Of a DNA stretch of 64,000 bases, positions 26,801-43,749 are shown piece by piece. Source of the stretch: Setophaga petechia (lineage: Eukaryota > Chordata > Aves > Passeriformes > Parulidae); the NCBI GenBank assembly GCA_024362935.1, contig JANCRA010000014.1:8325258-8389257 (forward strand). The letters run 5' to 3'. The notes beneath the pieces are model-generated. The model was given only the letters and a program-made list of their open reading frames with translations, ran no database searches and was not told where the DNA came from. Position numbers and translations under genes: made by a program. Numbering within the stretch: the stretch's first letter is position 1; each line of letters opens with the position of its first letter.

Positions 26801-28655
26801 TTCTTCCCTTCTACCACCTAAAGCTTGAAAGGTTTTGGCAGGCAATCACATGCACCTGGTTTTACTGAGAACCAAATCCTTTCTAATAGCTACCACACAG
26901 AATTCTGCCTCCAGAAAAACCTCTGCCAACTGACAGCACCTTACCAGGGCTTACAAAGGACACAAGAAAGCCAGATTCAATCTTCCTACAAACATGCAAC
27001 ATGTAGCATCTTCTGGAGCCCCTCCACGAGGATGGAGGCACAGAGAGTCCAGCACAGACCCCTCTTGTTTCCCCACTCACACACACACACAAAGCCTCCT
27101 TTTGTTTGTTTGTTTTTTCCTTTAAGCATCAGGAAAGGCACAAGCCTCAGGGAGAGCTGCGCCCCCATGCACAACTCAGACCAAAGCTCTTCATTCCTGT
27201 GTCAAAGGAGGCATCCAGGACCAGGAAGGGAAGCCAACAGAGCTGTTGGGACAGCTGTAGGACAGCTCCAAAAGCAGCACCACCTCCACATTTGGAAGGA
27301 AATCAGCACCCTGCAGTCTGGCCCATCAGGGGATGTGAGTCTCATAAAGCAGAGGGGGCAGGGGCAGCCCCAGCCTCTTCCCAGCTCTGTCCAACACCCA
27401 ACACCAGCCAGAAAAATGAGGGAGGCATGCTCTAAACTTCCAGGCCCTTCCCACCCTCCCTGGGTGCAGGCCCAGGCCCCCCTTACCTTCTTGATTTGTG
27501 TCCCTTGTGTGGCAGGCACAGCTTTGGGCTTCTGTCCTACATCACTGAGGAAACTGGCCCAAAGAGCATCCTCTTTCTTTTTTTCTTCTTCTTCTCTTCT
27601 TCTTTCTATTTGCTCTACATCATCCACTTCCTCCTCTTTCGGCTCCTCTCCATTATGTTGGGCCTTTTCTTCCTCTTTCTCATCTGCCTCTAGCAAGAGA
27701 CCTCCTTTCTTCCTCTTCCTGAAAGCAGACGCCATAAAAGAAGAAAAAATGTATATGCAGCTGCTGCAACACTATGCCAGAGCTGAACTGTAAGCCTGGG
27801 TGAAGCAACATAATATTTCATATTTTAACTAACACATCCAATTTGGGAGGCTCTCTCTTAACCTTGGAAGTGTATGTATTTTATTAAAATATGCTGCTGC
27901 TAAGAAAATACAGTGAGACTGATGCAGGCAGTGCCCCTGTGAACTGGCCCCTTTGCGTACATTTCTGTGAGTACATAATGGACTGAAACACTGGTACAGG
28001 TTGGCCAGTGGCTGCCCCATCCCTGGAAGGCCAGGCTGGATGGAGCTTTGAGTGACCCGGTCTAGGGGGAGGTGTCTCTGCCCATGGCAGGAGGATGGCA
28101 CAAGGTGGTCTTTAAGGTCCCTTCCAACCCAAACCATTCCAGGGTCCTGTGGTTATGGGATAATGCAGGAGCCAGGAGGGGAGGAGAACCTGAGCTAGAC
28201 AGAAACCAACCTCATTTATATCAACGTGAGAAACCCCGTCTGTGCGTGCCTTGCACTGAAGAAAGTTAATATAAACAAGTCCTGCAGGGGAGGGTTTTCA
28301 GGCACGCTGTCTGTCGGGGCCGAGGTTCTCTGCTCCTGCCACTAAACCAGAACGCAGCAGAGTTTCTCGTTCCCCCACTCGGCCCAGGCCGGTTCCCAGC
28401 TGCCGTACCTGCTGCCGGGGCGGCGAGGGCTCCTCCTGCCGCGGGCCGGCCGCGGGCTGCCCGCCGGCTCCTCCTCCCGCACCAGCTCGCTCTCATCATC
28501 CTCGCTGTACTCCGCACCTGCAAGCACACACGGTGAGCGCCGGGGGCGCCGGCAGCGCCGCCTCCCGCCCGCCGCCACTCACCCGAGGGCACGTAGTCGT
28601 CATCGTCGGCCGAGGAGTACAGCTCCTGCTCCTGCTCCGACTCCGAGCCCGACAT
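11706..28655 (-). CDS. CFDP1: CFDP1 (craniofacial development protein 1 / BCNT family), 5' part, coding exons 1-5
   Basis: Metazoan homologue of yeast Swc5, a subunit of the SRCAP/SWR1-type remodeller that places histone H2A.Z; it acts in the nucleus. Five exons joined in frame give about 206 residues: an acidic N-terminus with the family motif DDDDYVPSG, then GAEYSEDD, an acidic/basic stretch rich in E and K, the hallmark [16 protein letters not shown], then KTFDFAGEE and [15 protein letters not shown]. These match vertebrate CFDP1 block by block. Start chosen at MSGSES because homologues start a few residues before the acidic tract. The conserved C-terminal BCNT domain is not found in the window and must lie left of base 1, so the gene is cut by the window edge. 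It shares a head-to-head promoter with TMEM170A. The intron sizes (13.8 kb, more than 11.7 kb) fit a gene that is also very long in mammals. Confidence 0.96.
13707..13743. repeat. Imperfect 20-bp tandem repeat
   Basis: CATGCAGGGTGCACCC followed 20 bp later by CATGCAGGGAGCACCC. In CFDP1 intron 4. Confidence 0.8.
21558..21698 (-). other. CFDP1: Candidate in-frame cassette exon in CFDP1 intron 4
   Basis: A 141-nt stretch flanked by a pyrimidine-rich acceptor (tgtttcacag|G) and a donor (CAAAG|gtgaag). Both ends are phase 2, exactly matching exon 4 and exon 5, and the frame is open for all 47 codons; a stop follows right after the donor. The peptide is charged ([19 protein letters not shown] near its start). 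I do not recognise it, and mammalian CFDP1 has no equivalent. It could be a real alternative exon, a decayed element or chance. Confidence 0.3.
23844..23865. repeat. Interrupted CA microsatellite
   Basis: CA repeat with one AAA interruption, in CFDP1 intron 4. Confidence 0.9.
25617..25717 (-). CDS. CFDP1: CFDP1 coding exon 4
   Basis: Encodes TEEENSRNK through [15 protein letters not shown], aligning with the mammalian KITKVFDFAGEEV block. Acceptor tttgtag|ACT, donor ATCAA|gtaagt; leaves in phase 2. Confidence 0.95.
25718..27486 (-). other. CFDP1: CFDP1 intron 3
   Basis: 1.8 kb of intron with a short CA run at 27078-27091. No other element recognised. Part of a long antisense open frame on the plus strand (26825-27793) lies here. 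Confidence 0.8.
27078..27091. repeat. Short CA microsatellite
   Basis: Seven CA units in CFDP1 intron 3. Confidence 0.9.
27487..27718 (-). CDS. CFDP1: CFDP1 coding exon 3
   Basis: Starts with a basic RKRKKGG patch (possible nuclear localisation signal), continues with a Glu/Lys-rich stretch coded by GAA/GAG/AAA runs, and ends with the family motif [13 protein letters not shown]. Ends QIKK|gtaagg. 77 full codons plus one split codon. Confidence 0.96.
27719..28408 (-). other. CFDP1: CFDP1 intron 2
   Basis: 690 bp. The middle is a CR1 3' fragment (27985-28165); the right end enters the CpG-rich promoter region. Confidence 0.85.
27985..28165 (+). mobile_element. CR1 LINE 3' fragment
   Basis: Forward CR1 3' end: CTGGTACAGGTTGGCCAGTG, CCCCATCCCTGGAAGGCC, then CTTTAAGGTCCCTTCCAACC and CAAACCATTCC. 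In CFDP1 intron 2, close to the promoter. Confidence 0.93.
28409..28517 (-). CDS. CFDP1: CFDP1 coding exon 2
   Basis: Acceptor cag|GTGCGG, donor AGCAG|gtacgg. Encodes the conserved EYSEDD block, then an Arg/Pro/Gly-rich tail ([15 protein letters not shown]) that is far more GC-rich than the mammalian equivalent. Phase 1 in, phase 2 out. Confidence 0.92.
28583..28655 (-). CDS. CFDP1: CFDP1 coding exon 1
   Basis: Starts at the ATG on 28655-28653 and encodes 24 residues of Ser/Glu/Asp-rich N-terminus ending in YVPS. Donor TCGG|gtgagt; phase 1. Confidence 0.94.
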
Positions 28656-28660
28656 GCTGC

Positions 28661-28685
28661 GGCCCGGCCCGGCCCGGCCCGGCCC
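28661..28685. repeat. Short GGCCC tandem repeat
   Basis: Five consecutive GGCCC units directly upstream of the CFDP1 start codon, in its 5' untranslated region. Confidence 0.9.
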
Positions 28686-28925
28686 CACCGCCTCGCTGCT
28701 CCCGCCCGCGCCGTCCAGATCGCGGCAGCCGCCCGCGGGCGCCCCCTCGCGGACAGGAAGAACAGCCGCGCTTCCGGGGCGGCACTGCGCACGGGGAGCA
28801 GCGAGGAGAGTCCGCCAGCGGGCCAGAGCGTCCCGCCGGGACTCCCAGCGTTCCTTGCGGCCCACAGCCGTTCCCATGGCAGCGCGGGGTCAGGGCGGGG
28901 CCCGGCCTCCCAGAGACCATCGCTG

Positions 28926-28930
28926 ATTGG
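28926..28930 (-). promoter_or_regulatory. Inverted CCAAT box (NF-Y type)
   Basis: ATTGG in the context TGATTGGTG, typical of NF-Y sites, between the CFDP1 and TMEM170A starts. Confidence 0.6.
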
Positions 28931-28965
28931 TGAAAAACCCTGTCTATAATCTTGTAACGCTTCCC

Positions 28966-28970
28966 ATTGG
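28966..28970 (-). promoter_or_regulatory. Second inverted CCAAT box (NF-Y type)
   Basis: ATTGG in the context CCCATTGGCTG, 40 bp from the first one and in the same orientation. Paired CCAAT boxes are common in bidirectional promoters. Confidence 0.6.
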
Positions 28971-29035
28971 CTGCGGCGGGCGGAATGGGCCGGGCGGAAG
29001 AGGCGGTGGCGGATGGCGGCGGGGCGGTTGCGGGG

Positions 29036-29159
29036 ATGGACGGCGGCGAAGCGGGCGGCGGTGGCGGGGGGCTCCTGCAGCAGATCCTCAGCCTTCGCCT
29101 CGTGCCCCGCGTGGGCAATGGCACCACCACCTACTCCAGCCCGCTCTCCACCTTCCCAG
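29036..29159 (+). CDS. TMEM170A: TMEM170A coding exon 1
   Basis: 41 codons plus one base: Gly-run N-terminus, LLQQILSLRLVPRVGNGT, ending STFP. Donor CCCAG|gtacct, phase 1. Confidence 0.93.
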
Positions 29160-30107
29160 GTACCTCCCTGCTCGGAGCGGCCTCCGCCCGCCGGGGCCGC
29201 TGGAGGCCTGCGGGCCCCGGGCCGCCCTCACAGCCCTTCTCTCCGCAGAGATGTGGTACGGCGTCTTCCTGTGGGCAGTCGTCTCCTCCCTTGCCTTCCA
29301 CGTTCCGGCCGCGCTGCTTGCCCTCTTCACGCTCCGGCACCACAAGTACGGCAGGTTCATGTCCGTGAGCGTGCTGCTGATGGGCATCGTGGGACCCATC
29401 ACCGCCGGCACCCTCACAAGTACGGCAAGGGCGGGGGCTGTGCTGATCCTTCGGGAGCGCGTGGGATGGCGGTGTTCCCCGGGATGGAGGTTTCCGTTCT
29501 GCCTTTATTTCCCCCTTGCCCCATGTCAGAAAGGGTCGGACCCCGTGTCAGCCCCTGCCCCGGGCATACCAAATGTGCCCAGCGGGTGCAGAGCCAAGGG
29601 GCCTTTCACATTTCTGAGCACCTGGAGGAAAATCTCTCAGGTCTGGTGTTAGTGTCCAGACCTGGGTAATGCTTGCAGCCCGTGGGGCTGTGGGAATCTT
29701 GTGACAAAGGTGTGTCCCAAACCACCCCAGCCCCTACACCTGCTGGAGGCCTCAGCAGAGTTTCAGCACCAGTTCACCCATTGCCACTAGCATGCTCTGG
29801 TTCCTGGCTGAGGTTTGTCAGCCATCCCCAGCCCAGCGTTCCTGCCTGCTGGTGAGCAGGGAGAGGTTCAGACCCCGCTATTCTCTGCCCCAGCCTTACA
29901 TACTGAGGCTCCTCCCTCATCCCTGTGCAGAGCAGCTGTCTCACATTCACATCTTGGCTTTTCCCCCTCTCCACAGGTGCTGCCATTGCTGGAGTTTACA
30001 GAGCTGCGGGAAAAAAAATGATTCCCTTTGAGGCCCTCATTTTTGGCGTGGGGCAGACGTTCTGTGTGGTGGTGGTTTCCTTCCTGCGCATTCTGGCCAC
30101 TCTGTAG
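29036..30107 (+). CDS. TMEM170A: TMEM170A (transmembrane protein 170A), complete
   Basis: Small ER/nuclear-envelope membrane protein reported to favour ER sheet formation. Three exons (29036-29159, 29249-29419, 29977-30107) join into 141 residues, close to the 144 of human. A Gly-rich N-terminus leads into LLQQILSL and VPRVGNGT, then three hydrophobic segments: about residues 44-66 (starting MWYGVFLWAVVSSLAF), about 78-102 (SVSVLLMGIVGPITAG) and the C-terminal stretch ending SFLRILATL. HHKYGRFM lies between the first two. The start at 29036 is chosen because MDGGEAGG matches the human MEREGSGG start and the context has G at -3 and +4; an in-frame ATG at 28985 is also open. Divergent from CFDP1 and convergent with SLC12A3. 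Confidence 0.97.
29249..29419 (+). CDS. TMEM170A: TMEM170A coding exon 2
   Basis: Acceptor ccgcag|AGATG. Encodes the first membrane segment and most of the second. Donor ACAA|gtacgg is not a strong match, but the codon AGT (Ser) restored with exon 3 fits the human LTSAAIAG. Confidence 0.95.
29420..29976 (+). other. TMEM170A: TMEM170A intron 2
   Basis: 557 bp, nothing recognised apart from the splice sites and a pyrimidine-rich end. Confidence 0.85.
29977..30107 (+). CDS. TMEM170A: TMEM170A coding exon 3 with stop
   Basis: Acceptor ctccacag|GTGC. Encodes AAIAGVYRAAGKKMIPFEAL and the last membrane segment, ending ILATL then TAG. Confidence 0.96.
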
Positions 30108-30532
30108 CTCCTCTGGAGAGGCTGGAGAACACAAACTAGAGGGGGAGCACAGGACCTGCTGCCTCAGAACAAATCACAGGGAGCACAGCTCCAGCCTTGT
30201 GTTTCTTCTGCTGATTTAAGGAATTGGGACGGCTTGCTCTTGCCTCCAGCCTGGCTTGAAATTTTAAAATTGTGAATTTTGTTACTTTTTAGTAACATTA
30301 AGTGCCAAGTGAAACTTTATTTCTCTGGAGGGTAGGAAAATGGCTCCCAGAGGAGGAGACCCGGGTACCTGTCACCAGTGATGAATTGTAGTAACAGGAC
30401 ATGACTAAAATGGGACACCAGCTGTGCTGGGGTAGGAACAGGACCAGAGTGACATCGTGTCCTCAGAGCTCACTCACCCCTTTGTTGCTTGGTATTCAGT
30501 GGACATGAAGCTATTTTAATCTCAGTTTTTAA

Positions 30533-30538
30533 ATTAAA
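30533..30538 (+). terminator. TMEM170A: Candidate poly(A) signal of TMEM170A (proximal)
   Basis: ATTAAA, the commonest variant signal, 426 bp after the stop, followed by an A- then T-rich stretch. Confidence 0.45.
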
Positions 30539-31544
30539 AAATTTTTTTCTTCCTGGGCCAAACTTCTTAATACCAGGTCATAGCCATAGTGGATTTGGGA
30601 GCAGCAAAAGGAAAACTCATTTTAGATGGATGAGAGTGCAGATTTGTGTCTGGGAGCTCTGGCTGTGAATGCTGCACATTCATGGCTGGGAAAATGACTG
30701 GTACAAAAAAGATTTTGTGAATTTTATTACAGCAAACCTCTTCTGGCCCTGTGAATGTATTGCTCAGAGGCAGAGTGGAATAGGCACTCCAGAAATCCCA
30801 GGTGTGCATGTGGGTGTGCACAGCTCTCCTCAGGCTTTGAAGGACACTTGTGTTTCCAAAGGACCCTGTTCTCCTTTGACTTGCTGAGGCTGTTCATGTT
30901 GGTGGGCTGGAGCTGGGTGCCTGCACTGGTCTGGAGGTGGCACTTTTATCCAGCTTGGATAAAATCCCTGCTGTTGCTGCTGCTGAGAGCTGCCTGGCCA
31001 GGCTGGGCTGTGACTGGGGTGTCCCCAGGGCAGCATCCAGCCCACGGGTGCTGGGGGCTGGGAGAGCTGCAGGGCTCCTGGCAGGAGCCTGGGTGGTTCC
31101 TGTGTCCATGTGAACACAAATCAACCCTTCTGCACTGGCAGCACTGTCTCCTCATGAATTGTTTTAGTTTGTTTTGGTTTTAAGTGACTTTTAACTAATT
31201 GGTAGCTCTGCATTGTGCCCGGAGCTGTGCTGCATGGCTGGGGCACTTGAGCAGCTCACTGGGTGCTTCCTGGGGCTTGGTTCTTTGGGGAAGCTGAGGT
31301 TGAATTCCAGGGATGTGGCTGGGCTGTGCAGCCGCCCCTAGGGGTTTGCTGTGGTCTCTTTGTACCCAGCTCACACGTGTGGGCTGCAGAGGGGAAGCAC
31401 TGTCTGTGTCCAGCCTTTCAGGGGACAGTTCCCATCTCTGTCTTCACTGAATTCCCCTGGTTTCCAAATCAGTTCCTTTTGTACCAGTAGCATTCCTAGG
31501 GCCATTTATCTACCCTGTCCTCAGTGCTGGAATGACTGGATCCA

Positions 31545-31640
31545 TCCACTTAGTGCCATGGTTTGGATGACACAGTGGTGACCAGTCAAAGGTTGGACTG
31601 GATCTTAGAGGGCTTTTCTAAACTAAATTGATTCTGTGAC
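31545..31640 (+). mobile_element. CR1-type 3' tail, diverged
   Basis: Contains GTCAAAGGTTGGACTGGATC, GGGCTTTTCTAAACTAAATT and ends GATTCTGTGA, the typical CR1 tail pattern, but more decayed than the other copies. Confidence 0.75.
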
Positions 31641-33128
31641 CCTTCAACAGGGCACTGTGTTTATCATGGAAAAGGGTTTCTCTATGCACTGACTCCTCAA
31701 GAGTGGTCTGTCAATAGTGGGTGGTGTTTTGCAGGAGTTACTAACTGAGATTACTCTAAATTTTAGCCTATGTTAATTCAGGGAATATAGATGCACAGTT
31801 TGGGAAATAATTTAATGTGAATCCTTAGGTGGGTGAGGTCCAAGTGGTGTAACTTACACTAAACCCTGGATCTGTGGAGAGCCCTGTGTGCTGTGCTGCT
31901 TGCAGAGAGCCAGTTCTTCCTGCCAGGGCAGAAACACTGAAAAAGAAGAAATAAGGTTTCTTTCTTTTTCCCCTTCCCATTTCATATTTCAGCATGTGTA
32001 CAGAGTGCACAGTTTGATTTAGAGGAGTTTCCCTGTGTTTTCCTGGATGGATTAAAAGTATCTCATGGAATTTGAATAGAGTGGGTCTGACTTTACCTTT
32101 CAGGGGACAGCAGACACCAATGTCCTGAGCAGCTGCTGTGCTCTCCTTCACCCTGCACTGGTGCCTGGCACCACTCAATAGCCATTAAGCTGATTGCAAC
32201 TGAGAAAGCACTTTATCCATGTGCCCTGTGCTACAGCAAGAGGAGGTTTCCTTGCAGGAACAGGGCTGAGGGGTGCAGGACACAAATGGGGCTGTTAACA
32301 GAGCTCAGAACAAGTGAAAACTGCTCAGCAAAGTCACTCAGTGCTGTGTGAACTGAAAACCTCCCATTTTCTATCCCTTGAGATCTCTGAGAGTCTCTTT
32401 TGAGGGGGTTCTGGTTTACTTGAAGAGTTGGCAGCTTGACCCTGTTTGGAGTGTTTGGAGCTGGCAATGTCTCTCTGCGTGGATGCTGTGAAATTTTCAG
32501 GGAATTCTTGCATAAAAGGTGAACAATCAGCTGATTTGTCTTGACATGAGCACAGAAGGCAAGTTCTTTGTGTCACCTTGGTGCTCACAGAGCATCCTGC
32601 ACTCTGCTGGCTGCTGCTGGCAACCTCCCTCTCCAGTAAAACCAGAGCTAAACAGAAAGGAGGAGAAGCCTTGAGCTGAAGCACCAGATGGCAGTTGGAG
32701 CACTGGTGGCAGTTTCCTCCCCTCAGTGGCTTGGCCTTCTCTTTCCGTCCTTTATTCCATCTGAGGCATATGGAGGAATCCCTTCAATTTTCATCAGGTA
32801 TTGGTAGACTTTGCTCAGTCAAACTTGTCAAAAACTGCAGAGAGCTGGCAAAAGCATCAACACTGAGGTGTCCTGGGCTCAGCAGTGCTGTGAGCCTCTG
32901 CTGGGGAGCCCAGCCAGTGTGCTGGTTAAGGAAACACCTTCTGGAGAAGCTGCCTGCCCTGGAGGAACACCCACTTATGCTGATGCTCACTGAGTGTGAC
33001 ATCCCCTCTGCCCCCACCCAGCTTCCTCTCGCTCACAGCTGCAGCTGTCATGAACAAATCTTTGTATGATTGAAAAGTCTGTACATTTTATTTTTCTACT
33101 GACACTCCTAATCCTGGTGATGATTATC

Positions 33129-33134
33129 AGTAAA
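33129..33134 (+). terminator. TMEM170A: Candidate poly(A) signal of TMEM170A (distal)
   Basis: AGTAAA followed 20-40 bp later by GTGTTGTGTGTTTC, a typical downstream element. Would give a 3' UTR of about 3 kb. Inference only. Confidence 0.3.
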
Positions 33135-33793
33135 TTCTGTAACTCTTGAGGTGAATGAGTGTTGTGTGTTTCTTCTGCAGCAGGACAAGGGTTGTGCTTT
33201 TCAAGTGTGCTGCACTCCTGCTTTGCTTGGGGCCATGTGCACCAGAAATGTCCTGGTTCTGGTGGTAAATGTCTGCATTAGGAGCTGGACCTGTGTCTGC
33301 AGCCAGGCACCACAGAGGTGACATCTCACTTCTGCTCAGTTGTTTGGGACAGGCTTAGCTGTTGTCCCTGTCCCTGAGGGGACATGCTGGGACCCTGCAG
33401 CCCCTAGGCTTGGTGCTGACCTGCTCCCAGCCCCTGGGGCTGTTCCACCCTGGGCCAGTGGCTTTGCTGGGTCAGCATTCAAGCCCTGCACACCACCTGG
33501 GCTCTCCTGGGCATGCAGGTGCAGAAGCCCACAACTCCCCTGCCTGGCTCTGGCTAACCCCAGTACCTGCCCTGCAGAGCCAGCATTGCTGTTCATGGAT
33601 GTACAACCTCCAGAGCCCGAGATGGGCCAAACAAGTTTTTGTAAGAGGGTGGCAGCTGTGCCCGGTGGGCATTTCCAGAGGGCTGGTAACCACCATGCCT
33701 TCCCTGCTCCCCCAGACTCCCAGAGGAGCGTGCTCCAGGATCAAAACTGGCCTGAAAAATTCACATCCCAAGTCATCAGGAATGCAGGAGGTT

Positions 33794-42042
<8,249 letters not shown>

Positions 42043-42097
42043 TGCCCCTGCCCAGCAGCCTGCCAGGTGGGGACAGGGTGGAGAGGGGCTTGCCGGC

Positions 42098-42103
42098 TTT
42101 ATA
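42098..42103 (-). promoter_or_regulatory. SLC12A3: TATA box of SLC12A3
   Basis: TATAAA on the minus strand in the context GGGGTATAAAGCC, 56 bp upstream of the start codon. Implies transcription start near 42,070 and a 5' UTR of about 25-30 nt. GC-rich flanks on both sides are as usual for a core promoter. Confidence 0.7.
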
Positions 42104-42109
42104 CCCCGC

Positions 42110-43560
42110 AAAACCGGAGCGAGGTGACCGGCACACACCCACCACTGATGCTAATAGAGGAAAGGAATCAGCTTGAACCACCCTGAGCTGGTCAGGAGGA
42201 AAAAAATAGCTGGAAGGGATACCAAAACCACCATAATGGGCATCACTGCCTCCCAGCGCTCGATGGGGGCAGCGATAACGGATTTGAGATTAAGTCCCAA
42301 GGACAGATCAGCAGAGAAATGCAGCGCTGAGTTTGCCTCCGGCCCCAACCCAGGAACATTCAGTTCACAGGGATTTATTATGGAAAAAGGGAGCAAGACT
42401 CCCACGCACCCTCACCCTTCCCCGGGATACTGCCCCAGACCCGTCAGATCTCGTAAATCATCCTGGCTGGTCTCCACGATGCTGCCTGTGGCATTGAGCT
42501 GGGCCGGATGTGGGGACGGGAACAGCCTTTATCTCACAGTGAAACCAGGGGGAAATGGAGAGTGTGACATCAAGGGATCTGAGGGATGCTCCTGCGGGAA
42601 CTGAGATTCCAGGCTGCTGGAGAAGACAGGGTGTACAGAGTGGTGTAAGTCTGTCTGTGCTTGTCTAGGGCTGGGAGCTGGCAGCTCTCAGCACCAGGCA
42701 GCAGAGATACCCATGGTCCCACAGCCCCCTTCCCATCCAGACCCAGGGACAGGGTACCACTGAGCCCCCAGGGCTCAGAACCACCCCCAGTCCCATCCCT
42801 GAGTTAATACAGCACTCAAACCCTTGCTCCCATCACACAAAACACGAGCTGAAGCTGCGTGGCCATAATCCCACAGCCACAGGAGGTGAGGACAGGGGGA
42901 GGGATGGGCGCCTCTTACACTCCCCAGCCCCTGTCACATGTGCCACCAAAGCAGTTACAGATAAGATCAGCAAAGACAGCAAACAAGGCCAGCAATAAAG
43001 TTTGAGGGCAGCCCATTGGAATTTCAGCTCCGTGTGGTTTTGCAAGTTAATGGAAAATTGGGCCTGCCTGCTGTGCTGCCTCTGGCTGTCTTTGCATTCA
43101 CACACAAATTTTGACCTATTTTTGAGGACTTGCTCCAGCCCCCTTGTTTGTGCGAGGGCAGACGGCTGTCATCAGCCAAGCCCCGCACAGCCGGGGGAAG
43201 CTGAGGGCAGCAGCCCGGTCTGCATCCCTGCTCAGCCCTCGCAGCACCGCAGGGCACCTCGGAGCCCAGAGAGCAGGGACAAGGGCGAGGTGGGGACGAG
43301 GAGAGAGCCTCACCCCAGCACCCCGCACAACAACCTCCACAAAGTGGACACCAGCTTCCTCTCACAACAGATGCACCAGCAGACTCACACCCAGCAGAAG
43401 TGGCTTTATTTTAGAACCTCACCGTTTCATCAAAACCGCTGATTTGCCCAAAGCAGCACAAATCAGTCTCTTAAGTGGGGGGTCTGTTAAACACAGCACA
43501 GTCAGAGATGCTCCGGCAGACACAGGAGGGCTCCAGAGGCGGGCGAGGAGCGAAGCGAGT
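42110..43560. other. Upstream region of SLC12A3, to mir-138-2
   Basis: 1.45 kb with no recognised gene. GC-rich and CpG-containing around 43,150-43,330. Likely holds SLC12A3 promoter-proximal elements, none of which I can name with confidence. Confidence 0.6.
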
Positions 43561-43570
43561 GGTATGATGC

Positions 43571-43592
43571 AACCCTGGTGTGGTGAAATAGC
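43571..43592 (-). ncRNA. MIR138-2: miR-138-2-3p (star arm)
   Basis: 22 nt matching human miR-138-2-3p except one base: TTCACCACACC here where human has TTCACGACACC. Confidence 0.93.
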
Positions 43593-43616
43593 CGGATTGT
43601 AGGAAGCGCTTGCCGT

Positions 43617-43639
43617 CGGCCTGATTCACAACACCAGCT
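43617..43639 (-). ncRNA. MIR138-2: miR-138-5p mature sequence
   Basis: 23 nt identical to the known mature miR-138-5p, from AGCTGG to AGGCCG. Confidence 0.96.
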
Positions 43640-43749
43640 GCAGCAACAATACCGGGGCAGCGGCGGCGCCGGGAGCTGCGGCACGGAGGGAGCTCCGCAG
43701 CCTCCCTCCAGCCCCTCCACTCACACGAACGGCTAAGTTGTTTCTGCAA

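Larger units (their letters stand above)
28300..29480. promoter_or_regulatory. CpG-rich bidirectional promoter region of CFDP1 and TMEM170A
   Basis: The two start codons (28655 minus, 29036 plus) are only 380 bp apart and the region is dense in CG dinucleotides, unlike the AT-richer flanks. Several GC boxes (GGGGCGG-type) are visible near 28893 and 29020, and no TATA box stands between the genes. This is the usual layout of a shared housekeeping promoter; the human genes are also head to head. Confidence 0.85.
30108..33770 (+). other. TMEM170A 3' untranslated region and gap to SLC12A3
   Basis: 3.7 kb between two convergent genes. No AATAAA on the plus strand was seen; candidate plus-strand cleavage signals are ATTAAA at 30533-30538 and AGTAAA at 33129-33134, the second followed by a GT-rich stretch. 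A CR1-type tail lies at 31545-31640. No other gene recognised. Confidence 0.65.
43565..43648 (-). ncRNA. MIR138-2: mir-138-2 precursor hairpin
   Basis: The minus strand reads a 5' arm beginning with AGCTGGTG (the miR-138 seed), a GC-rich loop, and a 3' arm GCTATTTCACCACACCAGGG that folds back on it. Both arms match vertebrate mir-138-2; the loop differs from human. In human this gene lies between NUP93 and SLC12A3 on the same strand, exactly as here. miR-138 is a post-transcriptional repressor, strongly expressed in brain. The surrounding CpG-rich patch may be part of the primary transcript's promoter. Confidence 0.97.
43500..43740. promoter_or_regulatory. CpG-rich patch around mir-138-2
   Basis: About 240 bp with many CG dinucleotides, including GGCAGCGGCGGCGCCGGGAG just upstream of the hairpin on the minus strand. 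It stands out from the flanking DNA. Could be the primary microRNA's promoter or simply a constrained GC-rich transcript. Confidence 0.45.

Noticed and set aside
28266..28877. 203-codon minus-strand frame through the CFDP1 promoter and exons 1-2
   Set aside because: It reads through the exon 1 donor and intron 1; the real gene uses splice sites that restore the family sequence. Only the CFDP1 start part is kept.
43471..43749. 92-codon minus-strand frame as a possible small protein gene
   Set aside because: It is the mir-138-2 hairpin and its CpG-rich flank read as codons; the sequence is explained by the microRNA.
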